64,000 nucleotides of DNA from an uncultured Mycoplasmatota bacterium (GTDB taxonomy: Bacteria; Bacillota_I; Bacilli_A; RF39; UBA660). Location: the NCBI GenBank assembly GCA_947652325.1, contig CANTCQ010000002.1, positions 153,226 to 217,225 on the forward strand, written 5' to 3'. Below the pieces are notes generated by a model. That model did not search any database, was not told the origin of the DNA, and was given only the letters and a program-made list of their open reading frames with translations. Below are positions 30,344 to 41,492 of this stretch, piece after piece. Made by a program: the position numbers and the translations under genes. The stretch's first letter is position 1. Each line of letters opens with the position of its first letter.

Positions 30344-33188
30344 ATTTTTAGTCATTGTTTTCTTATTTTTTATTTCTTCTCTTCCTAATGAAACTATTGT
30401 TGAACAAATAAATACAAATACTTTAGCTTATGCCTTTAACTTAAAACAGGCATCTTCTACAAAAAATTTAAAAAATATAGCTGTTTTTATTAAATTTAAC
30501 GATAGTGATGCAAATGTAATGCATCATTTAGATGATGAGCAAAGTGTAGAAAACGCGAATCAATTATTTAATAGCGATATTCTTATTTCTATGAATTCTG
30601 TAAATGGTATAATTCAAGTTCCCTCTTTTAAAAAATATTATGAGAGAGAAAGTTACGGGGATTTGTCTATAACAACTGAAATTTTTCCAAAAATAGACGG
30701 AAAAGTAGTTGCCTATCAAGATAAACATCCTATAGGATATTATTTAAAATATAATGTTCAAAATGCCATCGGATATAAGAATACTGCTGAAGCTTTAGAA
30801 AGAGAAAAAGAACTCATTAATAATGCAGTGGCTTTTATTGAAAATCAGGTTTTATTATCTGGTATTACTTCGGATGATTTGGATAAAAATAATGATGGAT
30901 TTATTGATGCTATTTCTTTTGTGGTTGAGGGGCAAAAAAATTTACCTTCTACAGTTATGTGGGGTGACTTGCTATGGTCTCATCAATCTGCCAATAAAGG
31001 GATTCAAGAAGATATTTTAGGAAAAAACATAAATGCTTATACTTTTTTATATGCTGAAGATTATACAGAAACTGCAGGATTGTTTTCTCTCAATCGAGGT
31101 AAATATGGAACTATTATACATGAATTTGGTCACGTTTTAGGATATAGAGATTTATATCGTTATGAAAATTCTAATGCTAAACCAGTGGGATTTTATGATA
31201 TTATGGGAGATTTAATTGGTTCAAATCCACAAAGTTTTTTGACTTATTTTATTAGTGATTATACATCTTCTACTCATTGGCATAATCCATTGCCTGTTAT
31301 TGAAAAAACCACAGAAAATATTATACTTTATAAGCCTAAATTTCAAGATAAAAATGAAAAAAGGGCTGTTAAGTTGAAAGTTGGAGGCAATGAAGAAGAG
31401 TATTTTATTGTAGAGTATCATAACAAATTGAATACTTATGAATCTCATTCTGCTGATGCAAGTGGTATTATTATTTATCGAGTGAATGAAAAAAACAAAT
31501 TTCAGGGAAATAATGGAACAGGAGACCTTGTTTATGTATTTCGTCCAAACGAAACTGGGCTTGGGGATGGAGCAGGGGATTTATCTTCTGCCACTTTTAA
31601 TAATAAAAGACCCATTTTTGGTAAGGAAATTGTACAGAATGCCCAAAATTTTGATAATCAAACCATCCATTTTTCAGATGGAAGTAATTCAGGTTTGATT
31701 ATTGAAGTGATAAATGAAACAACTGATTCTATTGCTTTTAATGTTACTTTTCCGAAAGTGGAAGGAGAAGGAACAAAGGAAAAACCATATCTTATTCGAA
31801 ATGTAGAAGATTATCTTTATCTAATGAAAATGACTACTTTAAATAAGTATTATAAATTGATGAATGATATAGATTTTAAAAATATTTTATATCCTAGTAT
31901 TGATTTTGAAGGAAATATAGATGGAAATCATAAAACACTTAAGAATATCACAAGTAAAAACACAGGAGTTTTTAATTCCATTGGAAATTTTCAAACGAAA
32001 ACAAAAATAGAAAATCTTACTATTGAAAATATAATTGCCAATGCTGATGGAGAGAACTATTTAGGTGGATTTTCCAATGTTGCTCAAAATATTCTTTTAC
32101 AAAATGTACATGTAGTAGGAGCTGAAATTACTCACGAAGGGGCGAAATTAAATAATTTAGCTTCCACAGGAGGTTTTTTAGGAAATGCTGACAATCAGAC
32201 AAATATTCTTAATTGTTCTGCAAATGCTACTGTAAGGGCTCCAAAAAATGTAGGAGGTTTTTTGGGACTTAATCAAAATGCAATTATTAAAGATAGTTTT
32301 GCCAAAGGAAAAGTATATGGAACTGAGAATATAGGAGCGTTTTTTGGATTACAAGCTATTACGGATTCCACTTATCATACTCCAGAAAATGTTTATTTTG
32401 ATACAGCTGCTACTTTGAAAGCGGTAGGTGGTTATGCTAAGTATGGTCATAATTTAAATGTTTTAGATGCCTCTTCTTTAGCTAATGGAATACGAGGAAT
32501 TACGGTTTCTTCTTCCTTATCTTTAAAACAGTTTGAGCTAGTAAATATGCCAATAAAAATTGAGCCAAATGCAAATTTAACTTATCAAACAATTTTTGAA
32601 AATCCTCAAATTGCTTCTTATCAGAATGGTAAAATTGAAGGTTTAAATATTGGAATGACTACATTATTTATAGATATTAATATTGGAAGTTGTAAAATGC
32701 GTTTTTCAATTGAAGTGACTATAAATACACCTAGTGGTGTTATTACAGAAAAAGAAGTACTAAACTTTTTGGGGCTTACAAAAAAAGAAAAATATGTAGT
32801 TGGTTTTGCATTAGGAACAAAGATTTCTAGTATTAAGCAAAAGCTTTCAGCTGATGGTAGAATAGAATTAAAAGGTTTTTTTGATGAATCGCATGTTGCC
32901 ATAAAGGAAGGAATTGTTGCCACTGGAATTACATTTACATTATGCTTTAATCAAAAAGAATATACCTATACCATTATTATAAAAGGAGATGTTAATGGAG
33001 ATGGATTTATTTATGCAACAGATTATGTAAAAATTCGTAATCATATTATGGGAAAAAGCACATTGAATGGCGCCTTTTTGTTGGCAGCAGATATCAATAA
33101 TGATGGATTTATTTATGCAACAGATTATGTACAAATTAAAAATCATATTATGGGAAAAAGTAAAATTCATCAAACGTTTACATTTTAA
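30327..33188 (+). CDS. M6 family (immune inhibitor A-like) metalloprotease with C-terminal dockerin
   Basis: Signal peptide; zinc motif TIIHEFGHVLGYRDLY; GDVNGDGFIYATDYVKIRNHIMG...ADINNDGFIYATDYVQIKNHIMG dockerin duplex. Confidence 0.9.
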   Translation: MKNIAKFLVIVFLFFISSLPNETIVEQINTNTLAYAFNLKQASSTKNLKNIAVFIKFNDSDANVMHHLDDEQSVENANQLFNSDILISMNSVNGIIQVPSFKKYYERESYGDLSITTEIFPKIDGKVVAYQDKHPIGYYLKYNVQNAIGYKNTAEALEREKELINNAVAFIENQVLLSGITSDDLDKNNDGFIDAISFVVEGQKNLPSTVMWGDLLWSHQSANKGIQEDILGKNINAYTFLYAEDYTETAGLFSLNRGKYGTIIHEFGHVLGYRDLYRYENSNAKPVGFYDIMGDLIGSNPQSFLTYFISDYTSSTHWHNPLPVIEKTTENIILYKPKFQDKNEKRAVKLKVGGNEEEYFIVEYHNKLNTYESHSADASGIIIYRVNEKNKFQGNNGTGDLVYVFRPNETGLGDGAGDLSSATFNNKRPIFGKEIVQNAQNFDNQTIHFSDGSNSGLIIEVINETTDSIAFNVTFPKVEGEGTKEKPYLIRNVEDYLYLMKMTTLNKYYKLMNDIDFKNILYPSIDFEGNIDGNHKTLKNITSKNTGVFNSIGNFQTKTKIENLTIENIIANADGENYLGGFSNVAQNILLQNVHVVGAEITHEGAKLNNLASTGGFLGNADNQTNILNCSANATVRAPKNVGGFLGLNQNAIIKDSFAKGKVYGTENIGAFFGLQAITDSTYHTPENVYFDTAATLKAVGGYAKYGHNLNVLDASSLANGIRGITVSSSLSLKQFELVNMPIKIEPNANLTYQTIFENPQIASYQNGKIEGLNIGMTTLFIDINIGSCKMRFSIEVTINTPSGVITEKEVLNFLGLTKKEKYVVGFALGTKISSIKQKLSADGRIELKGFFDESHVAIKEGIVATGITFTLCFNQKEYTYTIIIKGDVNGDGFIYATDYVKIRNHIMGKSTLNGAFLLAADINNDGFIYATDYVQIKNHIMGKSKIHQTFTF

Positions 33189-33297
33189 AAAAAGAAAATA
33201 AATATATGCTTGGGTGAAAAAAGTGTATATATTATTTTTTTTTGCTTTTATTTTTTTTTGAAATAGACTATACTATTAATAGGTTAGGAGAAATGGT

Positions 33298-34011
33298 ATG
33301 TTAAATGTGATTGATGCAATTATTTTGCTATTTTTGTTAATGGGAGCTTTGGTTGGTTTTAAAAAAGGGGTAATTAAAAGTGTGGTTTCCTTTGTTGGAA
33401 CCATTTTGGTTTTTGTTTTATCTTTTGCTTTAAAAAATCCTTTATCTGTTATTTTGTATACCTATTTTCCGTTTTTTAATGTCGGAATTACAGTTGTTAA
33501 TATTTTAATTTATGAAGCCATAGCTTTTGTTATTGTTTTTGCCATTTTATCTACTGTTTTAGGTGTGGTCATAAAAATATCAGGTATTATTGAAACTTTA
33601 TTAAAATTTACAATTGTTTTGGGAATTCCTTCTAAAATTTTAGGAGCTATTTTTGGTCTTTTGGAAATGTATGTTTTTATTTTTGCAGCATTATTTGCTT
33701 TATCTCATTTTAATGTTAATAATAGTCTTATTACTGATAGTAAAATGGCAAATTGGATACTTGAGAAGACTCCTTTTGTAAGTCATATGATGGAAGATAC
33801 ATATAGTGGTATTAAAGAAATTGTTTCGTTAAATAAAAATTATCAAAATTCACAAGATAAAGAAAAATTGAATCAAGATGGCTTAAATATTTTATTAAAA
33901 TATAATGTATTAAGTGTAGAAAATGCGAATACACTTTTAGAAAAAGGAAAATTAAAAATTAATGATGCTCATATAATTATTAGTAAATACGAGAAAGAAG
34001 GAAAAGAATGA
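33298..34011 (+). CDS. CvpA family membrane protein
   Basis: NVIDAIILLFLLMGALVGFKKGVIKSVVSFVG with 4 TM segments. Confidence 0.85.
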   Translation: MLNVIDAIILLFLLMGALVGFKKGVIKSVVSFVGTILVFVLSFALKNPLSVILYTYFPFFNVGITVVNILIYEAIAFVIVFAILSTVLGVVIKISGIIETLLKFTIVLGIPSKILGAIFGLLEMYVFIFAALFALSHFNVNNSLITDSKMANWILEKTPFVSHMMEDTYSGIKEIVSLNKNYQNSQDKEKLNQDGLNILLKYNVLSVENANTLLEKGKLKINDAHIIISKYEKEGKE

Positions 34012-34304
34012 TTAAATATTTAGAACAAAATGAATCTTTAAAGGATGTTATTAAAAGTGGTGTTTATTTGGTTGATTTTTATGCAGATTGGTGTGGTCCA
34101 TGTAAAATGATGGGTAGTGTACTTGAGAAAATGGAAGATGTAAATATTGTGAAAATCAATACGGATATGCATCAAGAACTTGCCCAAAGTTTTGGTATTA
34201 TGAGTATTCCAACTCTTCTCTTTTTTAAAGATGGACAAGAGGTAAAAAAAGAAGTGGGATTTAAAGATGAAAGTGAAATACGTTCTCTTTTAGAAAATAT
34301 TTAA
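34008..34304 (+). CDS. Thioredoxin
   Basis: VDFYADWCGPCKMM; SIPTLLFFKDG. Confidence 0.95.
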   Translation: MIKYLEQNESLKDVIKSGVYLVDFYADWCGPCKMMGSVLEKMEDVNIVKINTDMHQELAQSFGIMSIPTLLFFKDGQEVKKEVGFKDESEIRSLLENI

Positions 34305-34330
34305 AAAGTGGCTTTTTATAGTCACTTTTT
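34303..34330. terminator. Bidirectional terminator
   Basis: AAAAAGTGGCTTTTTATAGTCACTTTTT. Confidence 0.7.
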
Positions 34331-35353
34331 TCTATATCTTGTAATGATTTCTTTTGCTTCCTCTAAAGAATCTTCTACATAAACATTATTGTTTTTATTA
34401 AGATTTTGTAAAAGCAGAGGCATTCTTAATTTATCCAAACGGTCTAAATTCACATCTTTTATTAAACTATCTAGGTTATCCATATCATAATTTTGTAAAA
34501 TAAAAGTATATATATTTTGAATTAAAATTTTTCTTTCTTTTGAAGGTATTTGAAACCAAGTTGTGCATTCTAATAGAATGGAAAGTAATTTTGTTTTTGT
34601 AATTTGAAACAATTGCTTTTTATATTCTTCATATGTACCCAATAATACACATTTTTCTTTTATATGGTCTATGATGTCAAATTTGTCAAAAATTTTAGGG
34701 TTTGGAAAAAATTTAGTGGATAAAGTGATACTATTTAAATGTCTTTGATAATAATAAAGAATTTCATTTGTTACGATAAGTTTTTTTGTCTTTGTTAGAA
34801 GCGGGTAAATAAAAGCATTGTCTTCATACCATAACCCTTTTAAAAATCTAAATTCTTCTATAGCACTGTGTTTGTATAATTTATTCCAAACTCCTCCACA
34901 TTTAGATAATAAATCTTTTTCTAATTCTAAATCTCGATAGGTTGTTTGTTTAATTGCTGGTTGTTTTTTTCGTTTGGTGTATCCATATACAGAAGTATAA
35001 TTACATTGAACAATAGCGGTATTGTAAGAAATAATTAAATTTACTAGTATTTGAATGCAATCTTTTTTTATCCAATCATCACTATCTAAAAAGAAAATAT
35101 AATCCCCATTTGCAGCATTCATGCCTTTATTTCTTGCTTCAGATAGACCTTCATTTTTTTCATTTGTTATGACTTTTATGTTTTTCTCTTGTTTTTCGTA
35201 TTTTGATAGTATTTGTTTGGCACTATCTGGACTGGCATCATTAATAGCAATGATTTCTATATTTTTATAAGTTTGATGTATTGCAGAATTTAAGCATCTT
35301 TTTAAATATTTTTCAGTATTGTAAACTGGTATAATTATAGAAACAAGTGGCAT
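34322..35353 (-). CDS. Glycosyltransferase family 2
   Basis: PLVSIIIPVYNTEKYLKRCLNSAIHQTYKNIEIIAINDASPDSA; DYIFFLDSDDW. Confidence 0.93.
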   Translation of the reverse strand: MPLVSIIIPVYNTEKYLKRCLNSAIHQTYKNIEIIAINDASPDSAKQILSKYEKQEKNIKVITNEKNEGLSEARNKGMNAANGDYIFFLDSDDWIKKDCIQILVNLIISYNTAIVQCNYTSVYGYTKRKKQPAIKQTTYRDLELEKDLLSKCGGVWNKLYKHSAIEEFRFLKGLWYEDNAFIYPLLTKTKKLIVTNEILYYYQRHLNSITLSTKFFPNPKIFDKFDIIDHIKEKCVLLGTYEEYKKQLFQITKTKLLSILLECTTWFQIPSKERKILIQNIYTFILQNYDMDNLDSLIKDVNLDRLDKLRMPLLLQNLNKNNNVYVEDSLEEAKEIITRYRKK

Positions 35354-35712
35354 TATTCATCTTCCTTTCTTATTACATTTTTTGAAGCATTTGCATAGGC
35401 TCTTAATAGACCTCCTGCTCCTAATTTAATTCCGCCAAAATATCTTACAACTGCAATACATATATGATTTAGGTTTTCTTTTTCGATTAAATTATATATT
35501 GGATTTCCTGCAGTACCAGAAGGTTCTTTATCATCACTTTTGCGTACCAAATTGTCTATTTTATAAGCATAAGGAATATGCCTTGCTTTCTTGTGTTCTT
35601 TTTTTAAAGTTTCTAAAGCTATTAGTGCTTCTTCTTTTGTTTTTACTTCGTAAAGATAGGCAATAAATTTTGATTTTTTAATTTCATAAGTATATGTATT
35701 TAATTGTTTCAT
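35353..35712 (-). CDS. YigZ/IMPACT family protein
   Basis: SKFIAYLYEVKTKEEAL...DDKEPSGTAGNPIYNLIE...VVRYFGGIKLGAGGLLRAYANA. Confidence 0.93.
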   Translation of the reverse strand: MKQLNTYTYEIKKSKFIAYLYEVKTKEEALIALETLKKEHKKARHIPYAYKIDNLVRKSDDKEPSGTAGNPIYNLIEKENLNHICIAVVRYFGGIKLGAGGLLRAYANASKNVIRKEDE

Positions 35713-35801
35713 TTCAAAACACCGTTGCTATTATACTATGTTTTTTTTACTTTGTGTTATAATATTTATTATAATGGTTTTGTTTTTTTCAGAAGGGAGG
35801 A

Positions 35802-37571
35802 ATGTGTATGTTTAAAGAAAAACTTTCTTTGGTTCCTAATTTACCTGGAAGCTATCAAATGCGTAATAGTGATGGTATCATTATCTATGTTGGAAAAGCC
35901 AAAAATTTACATCGTAGACTTTCTTCCTATTTTAATCGGACACAAACAGGTAAAACGAAAAAGATGGTTTCTGAAATTGCAGATTTTACTTATATTGTTG
36001 CTGGAAGTGAATTAGAAGCCTTTGTTTTGGAGCTTAATTTAATTAAAGAGTTTAATCCTAAATATAATATTTTACTTAAAGATGATAAAAGTTATCCGTA
36101 TATTGAATACATTTCAAAACCTTATCCTCGTGTAAAAGTATCACGTTATTTGCACATTAAAAAGAAAGAAAATAAAAAGCTGTTTGGTCCTTATCCCAAT
36201 GCTTATGCTGCCAGAAGAATTGTTACTTTATTAAATCGTATTTATCCTTTAAAAAAATGTGAGGGCAGTAAGAAAGAATTGTGTTTGTATTATCATATTC
36301 ATGAGTGCTTAGGGTATTGTAGTAAAAAGTTAAACAAAGAAAAATTAGAAGAAATGGAAAAAGAAATCTTAAGTTTTTTAAATGGCAATGATAAAATTTT
36401 AACAAATCGTATGCAAAAAAAGATGCAAGAGTATAGTGATGCTTTAAATTTTGAAATGGCTCTAGAAATGAAAAAAGAACTGGATTATATTAAAATTATT
36501 ATGGATAAACAAAAAGTAGAGTTACATGATTTTGTAAATCGTGATGTAATAGGCTTCTTTTTTGATAAAGGGTATATCAGTGTGCAAATTTTTTTCTTGC
36601 GTAATGGTAAAATGGTAGGGGGAAAGGCAGAAATTTTTCCAGTTATTAGTGAATTATCTGATGATTTAGATTATTACATTGTGAATTTTTATAATAAGCA
36701 TGAAATTCCCAAAGAAATATTAGTTTCGGAAGAGGTAAATCAAGAAATATTGGAGGAGTTATTGAATACCAAGTTTGTTGTACCCACTCGTGGTCCCAAA
36801 AAAAAGCTGTTGGAAATGGCTAATATAAATGGAAAAATCAATTTAGAAAATGAATTGGAGCTTATAAAAAAAGATGAATATGCTACGGAAAGTGCAAATG
36901 AGGAATTAAAGCAATTGTTAGGATTATCTTATTTAAATCGTATTGATTTATTTGACAATTCGAACTTGTTTGGTAATTTTTCAGTAAGTGGAATGGTTGT
37001 GTTTAAAAACGGAAGACCTAGTAAAAAAGATTATCGAAAATTTAAAGTACAAGTTGATAAGAATGATGATTATCATACGATGCAAGAAGTGATTTATAGA
37101 AGATATTCACGAATGATGCTTGAAAAAAGTGAAATACCTGATTTAATTATTGTGGATGGTGGTATTACCCAAATTAATGCTTGTAAAGAGATATTACAAG
37201 ATTTACATTTGTCCATTATGGTTTGTGGACTTCGTAAAAATGACCATCACAGGACAAGTGATTTGGTAAGAGGAGATACTTATGAAGTATTAGAAATTAA
37301 TAAGACAAGTAATTTATTTCATTATTTAACACGAATGCAAGATGAAGTGCATCGTTATACTATAAATTATCATCGTACTATCAGAAGTAAAGGAAGCATT
37401 TCGAGTGTTTTAGATAATGTGAATGGTATAGGAGAGAAACGAAAAAAAGAATTAATTAAGCGTTTTGGAAGTGTTGCTAAGATGAAAGAAGCCTCTATTG
37501 AAAATTTTAGTGAAATATTACCTTTAGATGTTGCTAAGAATTTATTTTTATTTTTAAAAGACTTTAAATGA
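35802..37571 (+). CDS. uvrC: Excinuclease ABC subunit C
   Basis: GIY-YIG NSDGIIIYVGKAKNLHRRLSSYF; RIDLFDNSN; C-terminal HhH. Confidence 0.96.
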   Translation: MCMFKEKLSLVPNLPGSYQMRNSDGIIIYVGKAKNLHRRLSSYFNRTQTGKTKKMVSEIADFTYIVAGSELEAFVLELNLIKEFNPKYNILLKDDKSYPYIEYISKPYPRVKVSRYLHIKKKENKKLFGPYPNAYAARRIVTLLNRIYPLKKCEGSKKELCLYYHIHECLGYCSKKLNKEKLEEMEKEILSFLNGNDKILTNRMQKKMQEYSDALNFEMALEMKKELDYIKIIMDKQKVELHDFVNRDVIGFFFDKGYISVQIFFLRNGKMVGGKAEIFPVISELSDDLDYYIVNFYNKHEIPKEILVSEEVNQEILEELLNTKFVVPTRGPKKKLLEMANINGKINLENELELIKKDEYATESANEELKQLLGLSYLNRIDLFDNSNLFGNFSVSGMVVFKNGRPSKKDYRKFKVQVDKNDDYHTMQEVIYRRYSRMMLEKSEIPDLIIVDGGITQINACKEILQDLHLSIMVCGLRKNDHHRTSDLVRGDTYEVLEINKTSNLFHYLTRMQDEVHRYTINYHRTIRSKGSISSVLDNVNGIGEKRKKELIKRFGSVAKMKEASIENFSEILPLDVAKNLFLFLKDFK

Positions 37572-37600
37572 TTTTTGTAGTATAATAATTTTGGTGAATA

Positions 37601-38743
37601 GTGATGAAGCTTGTAACGCTCGATTATGAAAATAAAGAAGTGCATGAACCTATAAAATACTTTTTGGACCCTAACTTTGTTTATATTCCTTTACCTGATA
37701 AAAAAGAAAAATTAAAAAAAGAGAAAGAGATTAAAAAAGAAAATTTGTTTTATGATGGTATTTATGCTCCTATTTCTGGGGAATTAGTAGGACTTGAAAA
37801 ATGTATAACCCCAAAAGGAGTGGGTATAAATTGTTTAGTACTGGCGAATGATTTTCAAGAAAAAGTTTCAAAAACTATTGCAACTCGTAAAAAAATTAAT
37901 AGTTTGTCAAAAGAAGAAGTTTTAGATAGTGTTTTTTCTATTGCTTTAAAAAGAAAGATGAAGTATCAAAATGTGACTACTATTCTTGTTTCGGGGATTG
38001 ATGATGAGCCATATTTTGTAAATGAAAGTTTTGTGCAACGAGAAAATACGAAAGCTATTTTGGAAACTTTGGATGCTTTGTTGCATATCTATCCAAATAG
38101 TAAAGCGATTATAGCAGTGAAAAATACAGATATATCTACTATTATGGCTTATAATAGCATTTTAGGAACTTATAAAAATATTTTTTTAAAAATGATTCCT
38201 AATTTGTATTTAATAGGAAAAGAAGAATTTTTAACAAAATACACTCATATTCGTAAGAATTATCTGTATTTAACAGCAAATGAAGTATATAATTTATATA
38301 CGAATATTAAAAAAAGAAAACCTGTTACAGAAAAATATGTCACAATTTCGGGGAATGCTGTTTCAAATCCTTTTGTTATTCGTACCAAATATGGAGTCAA
38401 AGTAAAAGAAATATTAGACCGTTTTTACAAAGAGGACTTAGCAAAGTGCACTCTTTTTATAAATGGAGTTATGCATGGAAAAGTTATGGATTTAGAAAAG
38501 ACAATTGTAACATTTGATTTTGAAGGTATTGCAATTATGAAAGAGAACAAGCAAAAGATAAAAGATTGTATTAAATGTGGAAAATGTATTTCTATTTGTC
38601 CTATAAATTCGAATCCATTGCTTTCTTATAAAAGAAGTAAAAAAGTAAGGTGTATAGATTGTGGGCTTTGTTCTTATATTTGTCCTTCTTATATTCCTTT
38701 ACAAAAATATTTAAGTGGTGATAAAAATGAGTCGATTACATAA
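37601..38743 (+). CDS. RnfC-like iron-sulfur protein (divergent, lacks Gly-rich nucleotide loop)
   Basis: N-terminal biotin-like region YAPISGELVGLEK; SLBB-like segment; CIKCGKCISICPINSNP and CIDCGLCSYICPSYIPL. Confidence 0.75.
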   Translation: MMKLVTLDYENKEVHEPIKYFLDPNFVYIPLPDKKEKLKKEKEIKKENLFYDGIYAPISGELVGLEKCITPKGVGINCLVLANDFQEKVSKTIATRKKINSLSKEEVLDSVFSIALKRKMKYQNVTTILVSGIDDEPYFVNESFVQRENTKAILETLDALLHIYPNSKAIIAVKNTDISTIMAYNSILGTYKNIFLKMIPNLYLIGKEEFLTKYTHIRKNYLYLTANEVYNLYTNIKKRKPVTEKYVTISGNAVSNPFVIRTKYGVKVKEILDRFYKEDLAKCTLFINGVMHGKVMDLEKTIVTFDFEGIAIMKENKQKIKDCIKCGKCISICPINSNPLLSYKRSKKVRCIDCGLCSYICPSYIPLQKYLSGDKNESIT

Positions 38744-39623
38744 AGTGATACGTTTTCCTTTGATTTATAAATTTTATATTTGTTTTTTTGTATTTTTAAT
38801 TTATGGAGTTTATAAAAATGCATTATTGCCTATCCATCATGGATTTTATTCAAAAAATCAATTTTTTATCCTTTTATTTTATCCATTTTATGGTTTTTTA
38901 ATAGGGGCTTTATTTGATATGATGAGTAAGAAAAAGAACGTATTTGGAAATAAATTTTATGGTCTTTTATTTTCTATGTTTCTTCCTATTTCTACACCTA
39001 TTTTTTTGTTTTGTCTTTCTTTATTCTTTCTTCTATTTATAAACACAGTTGTTATTAGTCGAATGGACTTGGAGTGGAACTTTATTGCTATTGGAAAGAT
39101 TCTACTTTGTTTCACATTATTTTATTATTTTTCTTATGATTATGCAAATGCATTAGAAAATAGTCATACTTTTATATATTCTTTTATGGATGGCATTTTG
39201 GGACATACAGTAAGTGGCATTTTTACCTCTAATATTTTACTTATTCTTTTGTCTTTTGTTTTTTTGAGCTTTGATATTTATTATAAAAAAGAGATATCTT
39301 TTTATAGCTATGGTTTTTATTTACTTAGTTTGTCTTTGTATGCGATTTTGAAAGAAGATATCTCTTTTTTGCTTACTCATTTTTTGTTAAGTGATGTTTT
39401 ATTTGCTTTGATTTTTGTAGCAACTTTATCTTGTTTTTCCCCTTACTCAAAAAAGAGAAAATTTTTATATAGCACATTATTGGGGCTTTTTATCTTACCT
39501 TGCTCTTTATTTTTAAATTTTCAAGAAGGTGTCTATGTAGCGATTTTAATAGCTAATGTATTTGTTTTATTCATTGGTTTTTTACAACGAATTTTTTATA
39601 CAAATATAAATAAAAAAGATTGA
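38715..39623 (+). CDS. Multi-TM membrane protein, possible RnfD/NqrB-like partner
   Basis: About 9 hydrophobic segments, overlaps the RnfC-like gene; DGILGHTVSGIFTSNILLILLSFVFL resembles the RnfD helix region weakly. Confidence 0.55.
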   Translation: MVIKMSRLHKVIRFPLIYKFYICFFVFLIYGVYKNALLPIHHGFYSKNQFFILLFYPFYGFLIGALFDMMSKKKNVFGNKFYGLLFSMFLPISTPIFLFCLSLFFLLFINTVVISRMDLEWNFIAIGKILLCFTLFYYFSYDYANALENSHTFIYSFMDGILGHTVSGIFTSNILLILLSFVFLSFDIYYKKEISFYSYGFYLLSLSLYAILKEDISFLLTHFLLSDVLFALIFVATLSCFSPYSKKRKFLYSTLLGLFILPCSLFLNFQEGVYVAILIANVFVLFIGFLQRIFYTNINKKD

Positions 39624-39731
39624 TTTTTAACGTAAATATGTAAAAATATAGTTAAAATTTTGTTTTTTTGTGTAATAAAAAAAGGAAATTTGGAGAATAG
39701 GGGTAATATATAATAGTAGGAGGTTATTTTT

Positions 39732-41492
39732 ATGACCTTTATTTCACAAAAAGAAATTAATGAAATTAGAAGCAATGCTTCTATTGTAGATATTATATCT
39801 TCTTATATTCCTTTGTCTCAAAAAGGAAAAAATTATTTTGGGGTGTGTCCTTTTCATGAGGACCATTCTCCTTCAATGAGCGTTTCAGATGAAAAACAGA
39901 TTTATAAATGTTTTTCTTGCGGAGCTACGGGTAACGTTTTTACTTTTGTAGAAAATTATTTAAATATTTCTTTTTCAGAAGCAGTAGAAATGGTTGCCCA
40001 AAAAATTGGAATTTCGATTCACGTAAATACACCTTTAAAACAAGAAACGAAATATAAAGAAGAATACACAATTATGGATTTAAGTCTTAAATTTTATCAA
40101 AACAATTTAAATACGTATCGTGGTGAAAAAGCGATTTCTTATTTAAAAGAACGAAATCTTACTTTAGATACAATAAAAGATTTTTCAATTGGTCTTTCTT
40201 TGGATAAAGATATGCTTTATACTTTTCTTTCTAAAAAAGGGTATAAAGATAAATTATTGCAAGATTTAGGACTTATTCAAATAAGTGATGATAAAGCTTA
40301 TGATGTTTTTCAAAATCGAATAATGTTTCCTATTCATAATTTAGAAGGAAGAGTGGTTGGGTATACTGCTCGTTGTTATTTTACTGAGATTACTCCCAAG
40401 TATTTAAATACGAGGGAAACCTATTTATTTAAAAAGGGAACTATTTTATTTAATTATCATCGTGCTAAAGAAGCTATTCATTTTTCAAAAGTAGTTATTT
40501 TAGTAGAAGGAAATATGGATGCCATTCGCTTATATTCTGTAGGAATTAAGAATGTGGTAGCTCTAATGGGCACAAGTCTTACCAAAGACCAAATAGAAGC
40601 ATTAAAAAAATTGCGAGCTAAAATTATTTTGATGCTTGATAATGATAATGCAGGCGAAACTGCTTCTTTTATGATTGGAAATACGTTAGAAGAAAATCAT
40701 CTTTCTTTTGAAGTTGTTCGTTTAAACGGTGCCAAAGACCCTGATTCTTATGTAGTAGAATTTGGAGCTGATGCTATTTTAGAGAATATTAAAAATGCCA
40801 TTTCGTTTACAGATTTTAAATTGAAATATTTGAAGAAAGATAAAAATTTAAATGATGCCAATGATTTAGCAGAATATGTTAAAGAGGTTATTGCTAGTTT
40901 AAAAAATATGGATGATGCGATTTTGAAAGAAGTTACTTTACAAAAATTAGCAAATGATTATAATATTTCTTATACTATTTTAAAAGAGGAGTTAGGAAAT
41001 AAGGAAGAAAAACATAAAAAACAAGTGTTTAAAGAGGAAAAAACAGAGAATACTATTAAAAAAAGTAGTTATGAGAAAATATGTGAAAAGATATTGTTTT
41101 ATATGATGCATTCACCAGGATTTATTAAACTTTACCAAACGCAGTTAGGAATATTTCCTACGAAAGAACACCGTTTGATAGCTAATGAAATCCTTTATTA
41201 TTATGAAATCAATAAAACGATTAATTTAGCAGATTTTATTACATATATCGAAACTACTACGTGCAAAGCAGAAGTAATGTCTATTTTAAAAAATGAAGAA
41301 GAAAAACCAGTTACAGAAGAGGCTATGAAAGAGCTTTTACATAAGCTTAAGAAAATGATAAAAGAGCAAGAAATAGAAAAATTAAAACAAGAATTGAGTC
41401 AAGAATTTGATGAAAATCGAAAAACAATACTTGCAGAGAAGATTTTAGAAATTAAAGGAAGTGTAGCAGATGAAAATTATCAAAACGTTTGA
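39732..41492 (+). CDS. dnaG: DNA primase
   Basis: [35 protein letters not shown]; Toprim [27 protein letters not shown]. Confidence 0.96.
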   Translation: MTFISQKEINEIRSNASIVDIISSYIPLSQKGKNYFGVCPFHEDHSPSMSVSDEKQIYKCFSCGATGNVFTFVENYLNISFSEAVEMVAQKIGISIHVNTPLKQETKYKEEYTIMDLSLKFYQNNLNTYRGEKAISYLKERNLTLDTIKDFSIGLSLDKDMLYTFLSKKGYKDKLLQDLGLIQISDDKAYDVFQNRIMFPIHNLEGRVVGYTARCYFTEITPKYLNTRETYLFKKGTILFNYHRAKEAIHFSKVVILVEGNMDAIRLYSVGIKNVVALMGTSLTKDQIEALKKLRAKIILMLDNDNAGETASFMIGNTLEENHLSFEVVRLNGAKDPDSYVVEFGADAILENIKNAISFTDFKLKYLKKDKNLNDANDLAEYVKEVIASLKNMDDAILKEVTLQKLANDYNISYTILKEELGNKEEKHKKQVFKEEKTENTIKKSSYEKICEKILFYMMHSPGFIKLYQTQLGIFPTKEHRLIANEILYYYEINKTINLADFITYIETTTCKAEVMSILKNEEEKPVTEEAMKELLHKLKKMIKEQEIEKLKQELSQEFDENRKTILAEKILEIKGSVADENYQNV

